Below are positions 52,913-61,985 of a DNA stretch of 64,000 bases, one piece after another (position 1 is the first letter of the stretch; each line of letters begins with the position of its first letter). This stretch comes from Bradyrhizobium erythrophlei. Lineage in GTDB: Bacteria; Pseudomonadota; Alphaproteobacteria; Rhizobiales; Xanthobacteraceae. The stretch is taken from assembly GCA_900129675.1 (NCBI GenBank), contig FSRD01000001.1, positions 4,577,501-4,641,500 on the forward strand. The letters run 5' to 3'. The notes below the pieces were generated by a model. It made no database searches. It was given only the letters and a program-made list of their open reading frames with translations, and was not told where the DNA came from. The position numbers were made by a program, and so were the translations under genes.

Positions 52913-53009
52913 CCGCGACCATTGGGTCCGATCAATTTACGCCGTTTCTCACTCGCTGCCGGGCCGCAAGGTGTTAGACTGCAACGCATCGCAAAAAGGC
53001 GTGGTGCAG

Positions 53010-55037
53010 ATGGAAGGACAGGTCTTAGGAGCTGCGGCGGCTGTATGGAAGCGCGCCAAAAGGCACACGGCATTATTGCACGAAGCAGGATACCTCTTGC
53101 TCGGCCTTGTTTCGCTCGCGACAGTGACCGGCCTGTATTTTTGGCTGGACGTGCCCCTGGTCGCAGCGGCGTTCACCTGTTTGGTCGTACTTGTCCTGTT
53201 GTCCCTTGTAAGTAACCTCTCGTCCCTGATCGTTCTTTCGTTCATTGGCGTCTGTTGCCTGAGTTATTTTTTCTCTCCTCCGATCTACAGCTTCCGCGTC
53301 GATTACGCACAAGACCTCATCACAATATCCGCGTTTGTGATTACCTCATTCGTCGTCAACTTCCTGGTAACGAGAGTTCGCGACGCCAACCAAAGATTGG
53401 AAGTCACTAACAAAGCGTTGCGGATCGAGAACGTGGAGCGCAAGCGGGCCGAGCAAGCCCAGCGGGAAAGCGAAGACAAGCTCCGTCAAATCATCGAAAC
53501 GGGACTGGGCTCTGAAGGCAAGAAGGCCGAAGTACAGCCCGGATTCAAGGCACAGGTGCAAGCCATTCTAAATGTGATTCCCGCGCATACCTGGTACGCG
53601 TCTCCGTCTGGCGGGCTCACCTTCGTGAACAAACGAACTGCGGACTACCTTGGTCTTCCGAAAGATCATCCTCTGCGTTTCGGCATCGACGTTGGCGCAC
53701 GGTGGGACGCCCATCTTCCCTTCGTGCATCCGGACGACCGCGCAGAAACACAAGAAAATTGGTCGACCCGTCTGCGCACGGGTGGCGGCGGTGAGGGGAG
53801 TTTTCGAGTTCGTGACGCTCACGGAGGCTATCGCTGGTTCCTCAGTCGCGCCGAACCGCTCCGGGCGAGCGATGGAACCATACTGCAGTGGGTCGGAGTG
53901 AATCTGGATATTGAAGACCTCAAGTGCGCCGAGCAAGCCCTGCGGGAAAGCGAACGAAGTGCACGTTCAGCAATTGACGGGATAGCCGGTCTCGTTGCGA
54001 TCATGGCCCCGAACGGTGAAGTCGAAACCGTCAATCGCCAATGCCTCGAGTATTTTGGCCGATCGCTCCAAGAGCAAAAGAACTGGGAAATAACCGATAT
54101 GGTGCATCCTGAAGACCTTCCCCATATGCTTGAACTTTTTAAGAAAGCGATAGCCTCCGAGATTCCCTACCACTTCGAACAACGCCTGCGCCGCTTCGAC
54201 GGTGAATATCGTTGGTTTGACACTCGCGGCGGCGCTGTTCGCGATGACACCGGGCGCGTCGCGCGCTGGTACGTTCTACTGACGGACATTGAGGATCGCA
54301 AACGAGCGCTGGCGCGATTGGAGCTGATGCAATCGGATTTCGCCCACATGAACCGCGTCGCGACGATGGGCCAGTTGACGGCCTCGATCACCCATGAAGT
54401 GAACCAGCCGATCACAGCGGCAATCACATATGCGTTAGCCGCTAGGCGTTTCCTAAACGCGGAGCCGCCAAACTTTCATGAGGTGGATGAAGCGCTCTCT
54501 CTTATTGTCGAGCAGGGGAATCGCGCAGGCGAGGTCGTCGAGCGAGTTCGTGCGCTCATTAAGAAGGTGCCCGCACGAAAGGACGCCGTAGCGATTGACG
54601 ATGCCATCCTTGAGGTTATTGCTCTCACCCGTACGGAGGCCGCAAACAATGGCGTGTCGGTGCGGACGCAATTTGCGGAGGGCTTGCCGCGTGTCCAAGG
54701 CGATCGGGTCCAACTGCAACAAGTGATGCTGAACTTAATCGTCAACGCCATTCAGGCCATGAGTGGTATTGGGGAAGGCGCGCGCGAATTACAGATCAGC
54801 ATCGAAGCCGTCCCGTCCGAAGGTGGCGTGCGCGTCGGGGTGCGGGACACCGGCCCGGGGCTGAGCCCGGAGAGCCTCTCGCGTCTGTTCGAGCCATTCT
54901 ACACGACCAAGCCCAAGGGCATGGGCATGGGCCTATCTATCTGCCGCTCGATCATCGAAGCCCACGGCGGACGGCTGTGGGCGATCCCGTGCGAACCGCA
55001 GGGTACTCTCTTTCAGTTCACGATCCCCGCTAACTGA
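53010..55037 (+). CDS. PAS-domain sensor histidine kinase with DUF4118 membrane domain
   Basis: 675 residues from ATG 53010 (an ATG at 52884 would start inside intron sequence). Order: four membrane helices of the DUF4118 type (about 20-125), coiled-coil linker, PAS 1 (VIPAHTWYASPSGGLTFVNK), PAS 2 (IDGIAGLVAIMAPNGEVETV), HisKA with phosphoacceptor His in LTASITHEVNQPITAAITYA, and HATPase_c (N box MLNLIVNAIQAM, G1 DTGPGL, G2 GMGMGLSICRSIIEAHGG). No response regulator is adjacent. Kinases of this layout with FixL-like cores are common in Bradyrhizobium. Signal unknown. The native promoter may be displaced by the intron. Confidence 0.9.
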   Translation: MEGQVLGAAAAVWKRAKRHTALLHEAGYLLLGLVSLATVTGLYFWLDVPLVAAAFTCLVVLVLLSLVSNLSSLIVLSFIGVCCLSYFFSPPIYSFRVDYAQDLITISAFVITSFVVNFLVTRVRDANQRLEVTNKALRIENVERKRAEQAQRESEDKLRQIIETGLGSEGKKAEVQPGFKAQVQAILNVIPAHTWYASPSGGLTFVNKRTADYLGLPKDHPLRFGIDVGARWDAHLPFVHPDDRAETQENWSTRLRTGGGGEGSFRVRDAHGGYRWFLSRAEPLRASDGTILQWVGVNLDIEDLKCAEQALRESERSARSAIDGIAGLVAIMAPNGEVETVNRQCLEYFGRSLQEQKNWEITDMVHPEDLPHMLELFKKAIASEIPYHFEQRLRRFDGEYRWFDTRGGAVRDDTGRVARWYVLLTDIEDRKRALARLELMQSDFAHMNRVATMGQLTASITHEVNQPITAAITYALAARRFLNAEPPNFHEVDEALSLIVEQGNRAGEVVERVRALIKKVPARKDAVAIDDAILEVIALTRTEAANNGVSVRTQFAEGLPRVQGDRVQLQQVMLNLIVNAIQAMSGIGEGARELQISIEAVPSEGGVRVGVRDTGPGLSPESLSRLFEPFYTTKPKGMGMGLSICRSIIEAHGGRLWAIPCEPQGTLFQFTIPAN

Positions 55038-55054
55038 GCCGCCATCCGTATCGA

Positions 55055-55085
55055 TTATCGCGCCAGAGTTGCCCGGCCCCGGCGT
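55055..55085. repeat. 31-bp direct repeat, left copy
   Basis: Identical to 61955-61985, exactly 6,900 bp downstream, in the same orientation. It starts TTATCGCGCCAGAGTTGCCC. At each copy a transposase gene begins abruptly just after the repeat: a DDE transposase at 55086 and istA at 61986. The repeat is therefore likely the end of one type of mobile element, or a recombination site. Confidence 0.75.
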
Positions 55086-55717
55086 CGATCATGGAGAACT
55101 CCTCAAGCTCGGCGTCGATATCGGACAGACCAGCGTGGCCGAGTACATGGTCAGGCGACGAGACCCGCCGTCCCAGGGCTGGAGGACATTCCTCCGCAAC
55201 CACGCGGACGGCATCGCTGCGATGGATATGTTCGTCGTGCCGACGATCTCGTTTCGCCTGCTCTATGGATTGCTGATCATGGGGCACGGCCGGCGACGTA
55301 TTCTGTGGTTTGGCGTCACAGCGCATCCAACCGCACAATGGATCGCAAATCAGGTCACGGAAGCATGCGGGTGGGAACAGGCTCCCCGCTATCTCATTCG
55401 TGACCGGGACGGGGATCCTTATTCGCAGGCTCCGATCGATAGGCATTCGCGATCGACCGATGTGCTCCCCCTGGCAAAATGGATATGCTGAAAGGCTGAT
55501 CGGTTCGATCCGCAGGGAATGCCTTGACCACGTCATTGTATTCAGCGAGCGCCACCTTCGTCACCTGCTGCTCTGTTACATGAAGTATTACAATGGGACC
55601 CGCACGCATCTATCCCTGGAGAAAGATGCATCGGTCTCGCCCGCCGTCGATCGCGCTGGACACATTCTTTGTCGCCCAATCTTGGGCGGACTTCATCATC
55701 GCTACGCCCGGGTTTAG
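55086..55717 (+). pseudogene. Integrase-core (DDE) transposase, C-terminal remnant
   Basis: It begins at HGELLKLGVDIGQTSVAEYM and runs through GIAAMDMFVVPTISFRLLYG and GWEQAPRYLIRDRDG. Near 55413 the frame changes with a small loss, and it continues IRRLRSIGIRDRPMCSPWQN, GYAERLIGSIRRECLDHVIV and ends GGLHHRYARV. Homologous to 17542-18235. The N-terminal third is absent; the break codon is the same as where the N-terminal fragment at 58076-58470 ends. Confidence 0.88.
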
Positions 55718-55752
55718 GGTTTCGGTACACACAACGGGCGTTCCGTAGTGGT

Positions 55753-55887
55753 GTTGTATAATGAGACGCGCACTCACTTGGCCTTGGAGAAGGATGCGCC
55801 CCTATCGCACACCGTAAAGAGGGCAGGGCGTATTCTTTGCCGCCCAGTCATCGGCGGATTGCATCACGAATATGTCCGGATTTGATT
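55753..55887 (+). pseudogene. Second DDE transposase C-terminal scrap
   Basis: A 44-codon frame reading LYNETRTHLALEKDAPLSHT, VKRAGRILCRPVIGGLHHEY, VRI and stop, a divergent copy of the end of the preceding remnant. It shows that two related elements lay side by side. Confidence 0.75.
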
Positions 55888-56219
55888 TCCGACAGGCACC
55901 AGGGCAGTTCTTGGCTGCGCTGGAAGCGCCGATCCCCGCCCACGCAGAAGAGCAGAAGCAACCGTCCGGCCCCCGCGTGACGGTCGTTACCGCGCCGATC
56001 CAGGTCCAGCCGACGATTCGACTCGTTGTAGACAACACGCGCACCTCGCAGTCCGGTCTCGGTCCGGATGAAACACGCAGGTCTGCGTGATTGCCGTTCT
56101 TGTCTGGCCAGCCCGGCGATCAAGGCCGCCATGCCGAGATTAGGAGAGCCTCTTCAATCAGTCGCCTTCATTCTCGCGCCAGAACACGGTAGCAATCAGC
56201 CATGTCGGCGAAGCGTCAG

Positions 56220-56417
56220 TCAGGTCCGGTCGCGGCTCGCCTGCTGCATTCCGCCGGCCTGGCGATCGGAGGATGCCTCCCGAGCCAGCCGCTCCGCCCT
56301 GAGTCGCTCGCGATTTGCATGGAATGCCTTTTGAGCGCGCTCATATTCCGAGATCGCCACCTTGGCCTCCGTTTCCCTGAAGGCCTTCCTCGCATCGCGT
56401 TCCGCCGCCGTGGGCAT
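56220..56417 (-). CDS. Small charged helical protein
   Basis: 65 residues from ATG 56417. MPTAAERDARKAFRETEAKV, ERAQKAFHANRERLRAERLA: a single long charged helix, recognised as a frequent short protein of Bradyrhizobium. Longer in-frame starts upstream would add low-complexity sequence. Same strand as the tiny membrane protein at 56519. Function unknown. Confidence 0.55.
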   Translation of the reverse strand: MPTAAERDARKAFRETEAKVAISEYERAQKAFHANRERLRAERLAREASSDRQAGGMQQASRDRT

Positions 56418-56518
56418 TTTTGCGGTCGCGCGTGTAACTGTCCATCTTCCCACTCCGACATATTCGGCAATCAGGCCCGGCCGTTTCCGGCTCGGGCCCT
56501 TCGCCGTCGGCGAAGAAC

Positions 56519-56599
56519 TTAGTGCATGTGAACTAACCAATAACCGGCCCCACCAATGACAATCACTGCAGGGACGGCCCAGTGCGAGAAAACCGGCAT
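56519..56599 (-). CDS. Tiny single-pass membrane protein
   Basis: 26 residues, below usual gene-calling limits. Start ATG 56599 lies five bases after a perfect GAGGAGG. MPVFSHWAVPAVIVIGGAGY WLVHMH (split for length) has one membrane helix with His at both ends. The strong ribosome site is the main evidence. Such micro-membrane proteins occur in rhizobia but are unstudied. Confidence 0.5.
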   Translation of the reverse strand: MPVFSHWAVPAVIVIGGAGYWLVHMH

Positions 56600-56766
56600 T
56601 TTCGCCTCCTCGTTTGCCCACAAACGATCAATAAACGCTGTTGCCGTTTGTTCCTGGCGTGAAGCGCGCCGGGTTCTGGCAGCACATCGGCAACGGGCGC
56701 GACGCGACAGGAACGTCCGCCATTCCCGCGGGTTGCCAAGGAGACTAACGACGCGGAACCGCAACG

Positions 56767-56988
56767 ATGATCGACACCGACACTCTGCTTGTGAAATGCC
56801 CCCACTGCGGCGCCTGGCCGATGGCCGCAAACTTCTCCTCCCGTTCGGACTTGGCTCAGCCGGGCCTGAGGTTCCGATGCCCGCGTTGCCGGCATGAGGA
56901 AAGCGGGAGACTGCGGCGGACAGGGAGCATGCAGCGCCCCTCCGGAAATCCCGAATATCCGGCCGCTTCGCATCATGGGGTGCGATGA
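56767..56988 (+). CDS. Small zinc-ribbon-like protein
   Basis: 73 residues with two CxxC knuckles (LVKCPHCGAW near residue 10 and FRCPRCRHEE near residue 37), a likely zinc ribbon. Its TGA overlaps the next gene's ATG (ATGA at 56985-56988), suggesting coupling. The C-terminal 30 residues look unstructured. Function unknown; a similar ribbon occurs in short DNA-binding or assembly proteins. Confidence 0.5.
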   Translation: MIDTDTLLVKCPHCGAWPMAANFSSRSDLAQPGLRFRCPRCRHEESGRLRRTGSMQRPSGNPEYPAASHHGVR

Positions 56989-57230
56989 AAATCCGGTCCC
57001 ATTCCGAGAGCCACATCGTCGAGCTCGACGACGGCTCGCGATGGCAGATCTTTCCCGGCGATATCGACCTCACGCTCAACTGGAAGCCGGAGACGGACCT
57101 CGCGGTCGTCCCCATCGAGGACGAGGTGTGTTCTCACGCGCTGGTAGGCGAGGGCGCAAAGGTGCGCGCAATACCCGTCGGCGAAAAGTGGCCGCTCCGG
57201 GAAGTGAAGTCCGTGCTCAAGGACGGTTGA
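56985..57230 (+). CDS. Conserved hypothetical protein
   Basis: 81 residues, all-beta in appearance: MKIRSHSESHIVELDDGSRW, QIFPGDIDLTLNWKPETDLA, VGEGAKVRAIPVGEKWPLRE. It looks like a small barrel. I recognise it as a recurring rhizobial protein of unknown role. Coupled by ATGA to the zinc-ribbon-like gene. Confidence 0.6.
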   Translation: MKIRSHSESHIVELDDGSRWQIFPGDIDLTLNWKPETDLAVVPIEDEVCSHALVGEGAKVRAIPVGEKWPLREVKSVLKDG

Positions 57231-57495
57231 TGCCGTTCTCGTCCCTGAGCGCTAGGCTGATCTGCGGTTTGCCTTCCGCAACGCTTTACGGCCGACAGCC
57301 TCGAGTTCGCCCAAACCCGTATGGCCGCTGCTACAAGTGCAACTACGTCGCGCGGGAGCCGTTGCAGAGCGAGCGACCCGGTTACCATTCAGCGGCCCGA
57401 AGCTGAACTAGAATGGTGTTGAAGCCGTGCGTCTCTTGCATCCGATGGCCCGCCGTTCGACTAATAGCGAGGTGCAGGATCTGTTTGCGAAACTG

Positions 57496-57684
57496 TTAGA
57501 AAAACGATTTGACCGTCAGCCCTGCTGCGCGGGCATCCTGTATGAATGTATGCGCCTCCTCATTGGACATAGTAAGGTCAACGCCGCCGAGGAATTCCTC
57601 TCCTTTGGGTGTGTTCGCACGGAACGTCGTCTCGTGTCTGCCTATATCAACCGTATAATCAATGTCGCTTTGTGCTTCGGGCAT
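57496..57684 (-). CDS. Small conserved hypothetical protein
   Basis: 62 residues from ATG 57684, six bases after GAGGAGG; ATG 57729 lacks such a site. SDIDYTVDIGRHETTFRANT, GGVDLTMSNEEAHTFIQDAR. Acidic alpha/beta mini-domain, typical of Bradyrhizobium short proteins. Function unknown. Confidence 0.6.
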   Translation of the reverse strand: MPEAQSDIDYTVDIGRHETTFRANTPKGEEFLGGVDLTMSNEEAHTFIQDARAAGLTVKSFF

Positions 57685-58075
57685 GGCATCCTCCTCGATC
57701 CCGAAGCGAGTATACTGTGTCCATTTCAACCGGTCCTACAAGGCGGTAATTGCGAGATAACGCTGCGACGCGGTCGATCGTGATTGGGGGGTGAAGAAGC
57801 GTGCTCAGTATCGCGGACAGAGCTGCCGTATTGGTCCGCTTGTGGCGGCGCAAAGCAGCCGTTCATAGGCAAACAGGATCCGTGACTGATAAGGAAAAAG
57901 TAGAGTCCATCAGTTTGGAATCAGGATCGGGGAGGGGCGCTTAACCGTTGCTTCGATTTCAGTAGCCCTAATCCCTAACTCGCCGAGCTCGGTCCCGACA
58001 ACAGCATGGGTGTGTGTACCGAATACCCTATCCGGGTTTATCGAATGATAGAATCGGCTAAGTTAAGTTGGCGCG
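57685..58075. other. Intergenic region without a supported gene
   Basis: About 390 bases between the small minus-strand gene and the transposase fragment. It has short frames only. It includes the Shine-Dalgarno of the minus-strand gene, and the start of IS DNA is expected near 58020-58075. Confidence 0.35.
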
Positions 58076-58470
58076 ATGTTCGCGCTGATCTGCTTCGTTC
58101 TGGCTGTGCTGGCCTCGCCATTCAAGTCGAATATCCGGCTTGAGGCTGAGAATGCAGTGCTTCGACATCAGCTGATCGTCTTGCGACGCAAGCTGAAAGG
58201 CCGGGCTCGACTCACGAACAACGACCGCTGGTTCTTCGTTCAGCTCTATCGCTGGTTCCCGTCGATCCTTCCGGTTCTCATGATTATTCGACCCGAAACG
58301 CTGGTGGGTTGGCATCGGGCCGGCTTTCGCCGCTATTGGCGTTGGAAATCGTGTCGACGGGGAGGGCGCCCGCAAATCGAAGCGGACCTGCGCGCGCTGA
58401 TCCGACAGATGAGCACGGAGAATTTGCTTTGGGGTGCGCCGCGCATCCACGGCGAACTGCTCAAGCTTGG
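58076..58470 (+). pseudogene. Integrase-core (DDE) transposase, N-terminal remnant
   Basis: About 132 codons from the true start: MFALICFVLAVLASPFKSNI, LEAENAVLRHQLIVLRRKLK, MIIRPETLVGWHRAGFRRYW, LLWGAPRIHGELLKLGF. The protein is then interrupted by an IS200-type element. It supplies the part missing from the fragments at 17542 and 55086, though it is a divergent copy. Confidence 0.85.
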
Positions 58471-59031
58471 GTTTAGAGTCCCTTTTTTGGGATCCGTAAA
58501 CCCCTCGCCTTCAGGCGACGGGATGCGGTAGCATCCTTGTATTATGCAGACGGCGAAATCGGGCAGTCATACGATATGGGATTGCAAATATCATATCGTT
58601 TGGGTGATTGGGGATGTTGGGCTGCGAGCAAGGGAACTGTTGCGGGAAGTCAGCCGTAGCCACGAGATGTCGATCCACGCCGGGGCGATAAACCGTGACC
58701 ATATTCACCTGCTGCTCTCGATCCCACCGCACCTTTCGGTGTCGCGCGCGGTGCAGTACCTGAAGGGAAAGAGCTCCCATAAGCTTCTGACGGAGTATCA
58801 GTCGCTGAGGAAGCGTTATTGGGGTCAGCATCTGTGGTCGCGTGGATATTGGGTGGCAACCAGTGGAAATGTTACGGATGAAGTCTGGAAGAAGTACATC
58901 GAAGATCAAAAGCCGGAAGAGCCGGATGACAATTTCAAGGTTGTCTGAGAAAATCGACCAGAAGGGTCGATCAATCCGGCTTCCAGCCGTAACCCGAAGC
59001 CACCGCCTTTAGGCGGTGGAGTGTTCACACG
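58471..59031 (+). mobile_element. IS200/IS605-family element (tnpA only)
   Basis: Subterminal hairpins mark both ends: CCTCGCC-TTCA-GGCGACGG near 58503-58521 on the left and CCACCGCC-TTTA-GGCGGTGG near 59001-59020 on the right, followed by AGTGTTCAC, a usual right end of this family. It contains a single Y1 transposase and no tnpB. It separates a transposase fragment (left) from the defence-type reverse transcriptase (right), whose N-terminus is missing. Exact ends are approximate. Confidence 0.7.
58544..58948 (+). CDS. tnpA: IS200/IS605 transposase TnpA (Y1 HUH)
   Basis: 134 residues. HUH motif in INRDHIHLLLSIPPHL (DHIHLL) and catalytic Tyr in VTDEVWKKYIEDQ. RYWGQHLWSRGYWVAT is the usual conserved stretch. 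Family proteins are about 140-145 residues; here the segment after KYHIVWV lacks roughly nine residues (normally a TKYR-like stretch) without breaking the frame. This may reduce activity. It cuts and joins single-stranded DNA at the element's hairpins. Confidence 0.9.
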   Translation: MQTAKSGSHTIWDCKYHIVWVIGDVGLRARELLREVSRSHEMSIHAGAINRDHIHLLLSIPPHLSVSRAVQYLKGKSSHKLLTEYQSLRKRYWGQHLWSRGYWVATSGNVTDEVWKKYIEDQKPEEPDDNFKVV

Positions 59032-59049
59032 AAGGGTTCTGGCCAACGG

Positions 59050-61225
59050 GCCGAGGTAGCCAGCTGTTTTACGCGTCACTCGATCTAGAGAAATTTTATC
59101 CAAGCGTAAAAACAACTGCCGTGCTTCGCGGAATCTCCGAAAATATCGAAGGATTCGAACATGAGCCTGAGCTTCGCACTCTGTTAGAAAGGATGCTTTC
59201 ATTTCGCGTAGGCAAGAATCGCAGCGCAAACCTGAGAAGTGCAATTTGCCAACCGTTGACGAAGCCTGGCAATTTTAGTGGCATCCCGACCGGGTTGATG
59301 GTTGCGGGATTTCTGTCAAACGTTGCGATGCTTCCACTAGATCTGTTGATCGATTCACGAGTTCGAAAAGGTCGGAAGATTGCTCATTTCGATTTGTCGA
59401 TGATCACGTTGTTCTGGCGTATGAATTTAGCGATTTGGTCGAGTGGGTACAATCTTACAAGCGGGAACTGACGCTATCCCAAATTGGACCTAATATTTCT
59501 GAAAGCAAATACAGCCCTGAGCAGCTAAGCAGCATAATTGAAGGAGACTTCAGTCCTCAAAAACTGACTGAAGTGGCGGCCGATTGCAAGATAGACGGCC
59601 TTCGTCCGACGAAGCTCATGACGAAGACTCTCGCGTTAGTTTCCGAACTGGCAGGCGCGGGTTTCGAGATTATGCCGGAACATGCACGTCAACAGCGGCT
59701 TAGCGAACTTGAATGGCTATTGTTAGCTAATCTTTCTGATGACGAAATCAGATCGGATACGCGCGCCGCTTTTGCCGCGGGCCGAATATCAACGCTCGTT
59801 CCGATGTCGTTCGATCATTCGATTGAATTACTGGCGAGCCATCGGAAGCTTTCAAGCGTCCTCGCCAATCGAAGCGCGACCTTCACGGAACAGCAGCAGG
59901 CAAAGCAGGCGCACAGCGAGCAAATCAGAGCGCAGGCCTGGGCAGATCGGAAACGCGTAAATCACTATTTCAAGCTCTTACTCCAAGCGTTTCAAGACCA
60001 TCCAGACAAGCCGCGGCTATTCATTCGCGCACTAGACTACTGCCGTACTACTGGACAACGAGATACGATCAAACTCCTGGATTGGATTGTATCGGAGCTA
60101 GGCCGGGACACGCGAGGGGTTTTAGCCTCTTATCTCGGCCCCTTGGCTGTACAAATTATAGCTCGCCACATCGCAACCTCTGCGCATGATTTTTCCAATC
60201 AAAGACTTCTTGCGAGGCAGCGGCGCGCCGCTCGTAGCTATCTAGGTAGCCTAACGAAGCAATCTGCGAGACGCCGCATAAATCAGATACTCGAACAAAC
60301 CAGCGGGTTTGCAGCTGTGGCCGCGCGAAATGCTTTGGCTGCTGCAACAGCTTACGCGGCGGAAATCGTCATGCGGCTTCCTCTCAGGAGAAAGCTGAAA
60401 GCACTTGCCTTATCAGTGGGGGCGCCACAACTTGGTGCGGCCTCATCGGATTGGCAGGAGAAAACAGGCTCTCCCGTTAGCGTTTGGGCGGCATGGTTAG
60501 ACTCTTTGCGTCCTGAAAAGGATTTTGGTCCTGGGATCGCTTGGCAAATCACCCGAAACAGCCTTGACCCTAACAACTCGTTTGACCGTATTAGCCTCAG
60601 GAAAAGCCCGGTACTCATGTCCGAACGCGGTGCGCGCTACCTGAGCTACCATCCAAGAGCGTTCAAAAATTCGGACGCCGGCTTGCTTCTGGAACAACAA
60701 CGGTCAGAGCATCCAATTCAATTAGACGGAAGTCCTGTACCATCGTCGGTCTTCCGAAGGGTCGCTAGCCACAAGCGCTACTTAGCGAAGCGGGAGGGAA
60801 TGCTCACCTTAGAACGGTGGGTATTGGAATTGGCAGCGTTCCCAACTCACGATCCGAGAGTCGGCGAGTGGACCGCGCTGGAAATCGTTCGTCAGTTAGT
60901 GTCTTCGGTTGAGGTATTTCCGACAGGACGACTTGAAATTCTCGACAGGTTGCACCCTTCAAATGTTTTAGTTCCTGTATCGTGGCTGCTCTCGCAACCT
61001 TTGGGGGAAGCTGCATTGCCTCGATGGACTTGGGAGTCGTGGAAACAAGCCGTACGCAGTGGAGCGCCGAATGTGCAATTGGTGCCACGGCCACTCTCTG
61101 ACTACCGACGACAGCTAAGGGTTAGAGCAGACACGGATAGCGAATATCTTTGGCTGAATAGATTGAGGGGAATTGGTCTTCTATTGCTGGGCCTTTGTTG
61201 TCGTGATTTTGCGCTGCCAAGGTAG
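59050..61225 (+). pseudogene. Abi/DRT-type reverse transcriptase, 5'-truncated with one frameshift
   Basis: Two frames form one protein. The first (to 59390) holds RT motif A (FYASLDLEKFYPSV) and motif B (GIPTGLMVAGFLSNVAMLPL). A single missing base at 59390 splits motif C; restoring it gives IAHF-RFVDDHVVLAYEFSDL with the catalytic YVDD-like box. The second frame runs on for nearly 600 residues of helical sequence without other known motifs (ANLSDDEIRSDTRAAFAAGR, FQDHPDKPRLFIRALDYCRT). RTs with long helical tails and no intron RNA are typical of abortive-infection and DRT anti-phage systems. The N-terminus was lost at the IS200 junction. Confidence 0.7.
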
Positions 61226-61252
61226 TTCGAAGCAACCGTGGCCCCAGCCTCG

Positions 61253-61490
61253 CGGTAGATGCGGTCTCCGGCAGGCGCGGTCGGCCAGGGCGACCCTCGG
61301 TAACCCGAAGGCTCCATCAGGCGCCAATAATGCCATGGGGGCCGTATCGCTACGCGGCCAATGTGCTCCTGATCATCCGCGAAGCACAGAAGGTCGGTCG
61401 CGCACCCTGAGGGAAGTCGCAGAGGCGCTAAACGCACGAGGAAGACGATGGTACGCCCAAAGCGTCGCGAACATCATTGAGCGGGCCAAG
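61253..61490 (+). pseudogene. Serine recombinase C-terminal remnant
   Basis: Three frames in turn give GNPKAPSGANNAMGAVSLR, ANVLLIIREAQKVGRA, and LREVAEALNARGRRWYAQSV with ANIIERA: the DNA-binding C-terminal part of resolvase/invertase-type recombinases (ALNARGI...WYA.TV). Two frameshifts and loss of the catalytic domain make it dead. Confidence 0.65.
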
Positions 61491-61734
61491 GAGCAAACAC
61501 AGTCACTCATCGGCCGTCTCCTGCCGGCGCGCGGTAAACCACCCGGTTTGATTTGGGTCCTCCGGATGGCCTACCTACGGTTCTCAAATGACCTGGATCC
61601 CCGGCTTCAAGATTGGCGGCTTCGCTGGCGAGCCGCTGCCGAGCTAAGACGAGCCGTGTGCCGCCCCAAGGTTCCTCGCGCGCTCCGCGCAGCTGGAGTA
61701 TCGTCCACGTGTCAATGAATAGGAGGTCGCAACA

Positions 61735-61899
61735 GTTACACCTAGCGAAGCACTGCAGCACATTCTCACGCTTGTCGAAACGGCGGCCGAATTGAAGGAC
61801 GACACGCAACGCAAGGTCTTGTTACGGAGCGTCGTGGTGGTCGCTCAAAAGGGTCTCGGCGTGGCACCGGATGTCAGCACCAGTTTGATTTTCGACTAA
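61735..61899 (+). pseudogene. Short fragment with ribosome site but no start codon
   Basis: A 54-codon frame VTPSEALQHILTLVETAAEL, KDDTQRKVLLRSVVVVAQKG ending at 61899. AGGAGG (61721-61726) is 8 bases before the first codon, which is GTT, perhaps a changed GTG. Protein-like helical composition; family not recognised. Confidence 0.35.
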
Positions 61900-61954
61900 A
61901 AGCACCGATTTGAATCTGCACTTGGACGCGTGCCGAGACGGCGATTTGAGCTTG

Positions 61955-61985
61955 TTATCGCGCCAGAGTTGCCCGGCCCCGGCGT
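61955..61985. repeat. 31-bp direct repeat, right copy
   Basis: Identical to 55055-55085 (see that entry). The istA frame begins in the next base. Confidence 0.75.

Noticed and set aside
55872..56090. A 72-codon plus-strand frame starting MSGFDFRQAPGQFLAALEAP
   Set aside because: Its start lies in the end of a transposase remnant and it has no ribosome site; the remainder could be a gene fragment but cannot be supported.
59380..59470. Programmed frameshift in the reverse transcriptase
   Set aside because: No slippery heptamer or downstream pseudoknot is evident at 59390, and the gene is also truncated at its 5' end, so ordinary decay is more likely.
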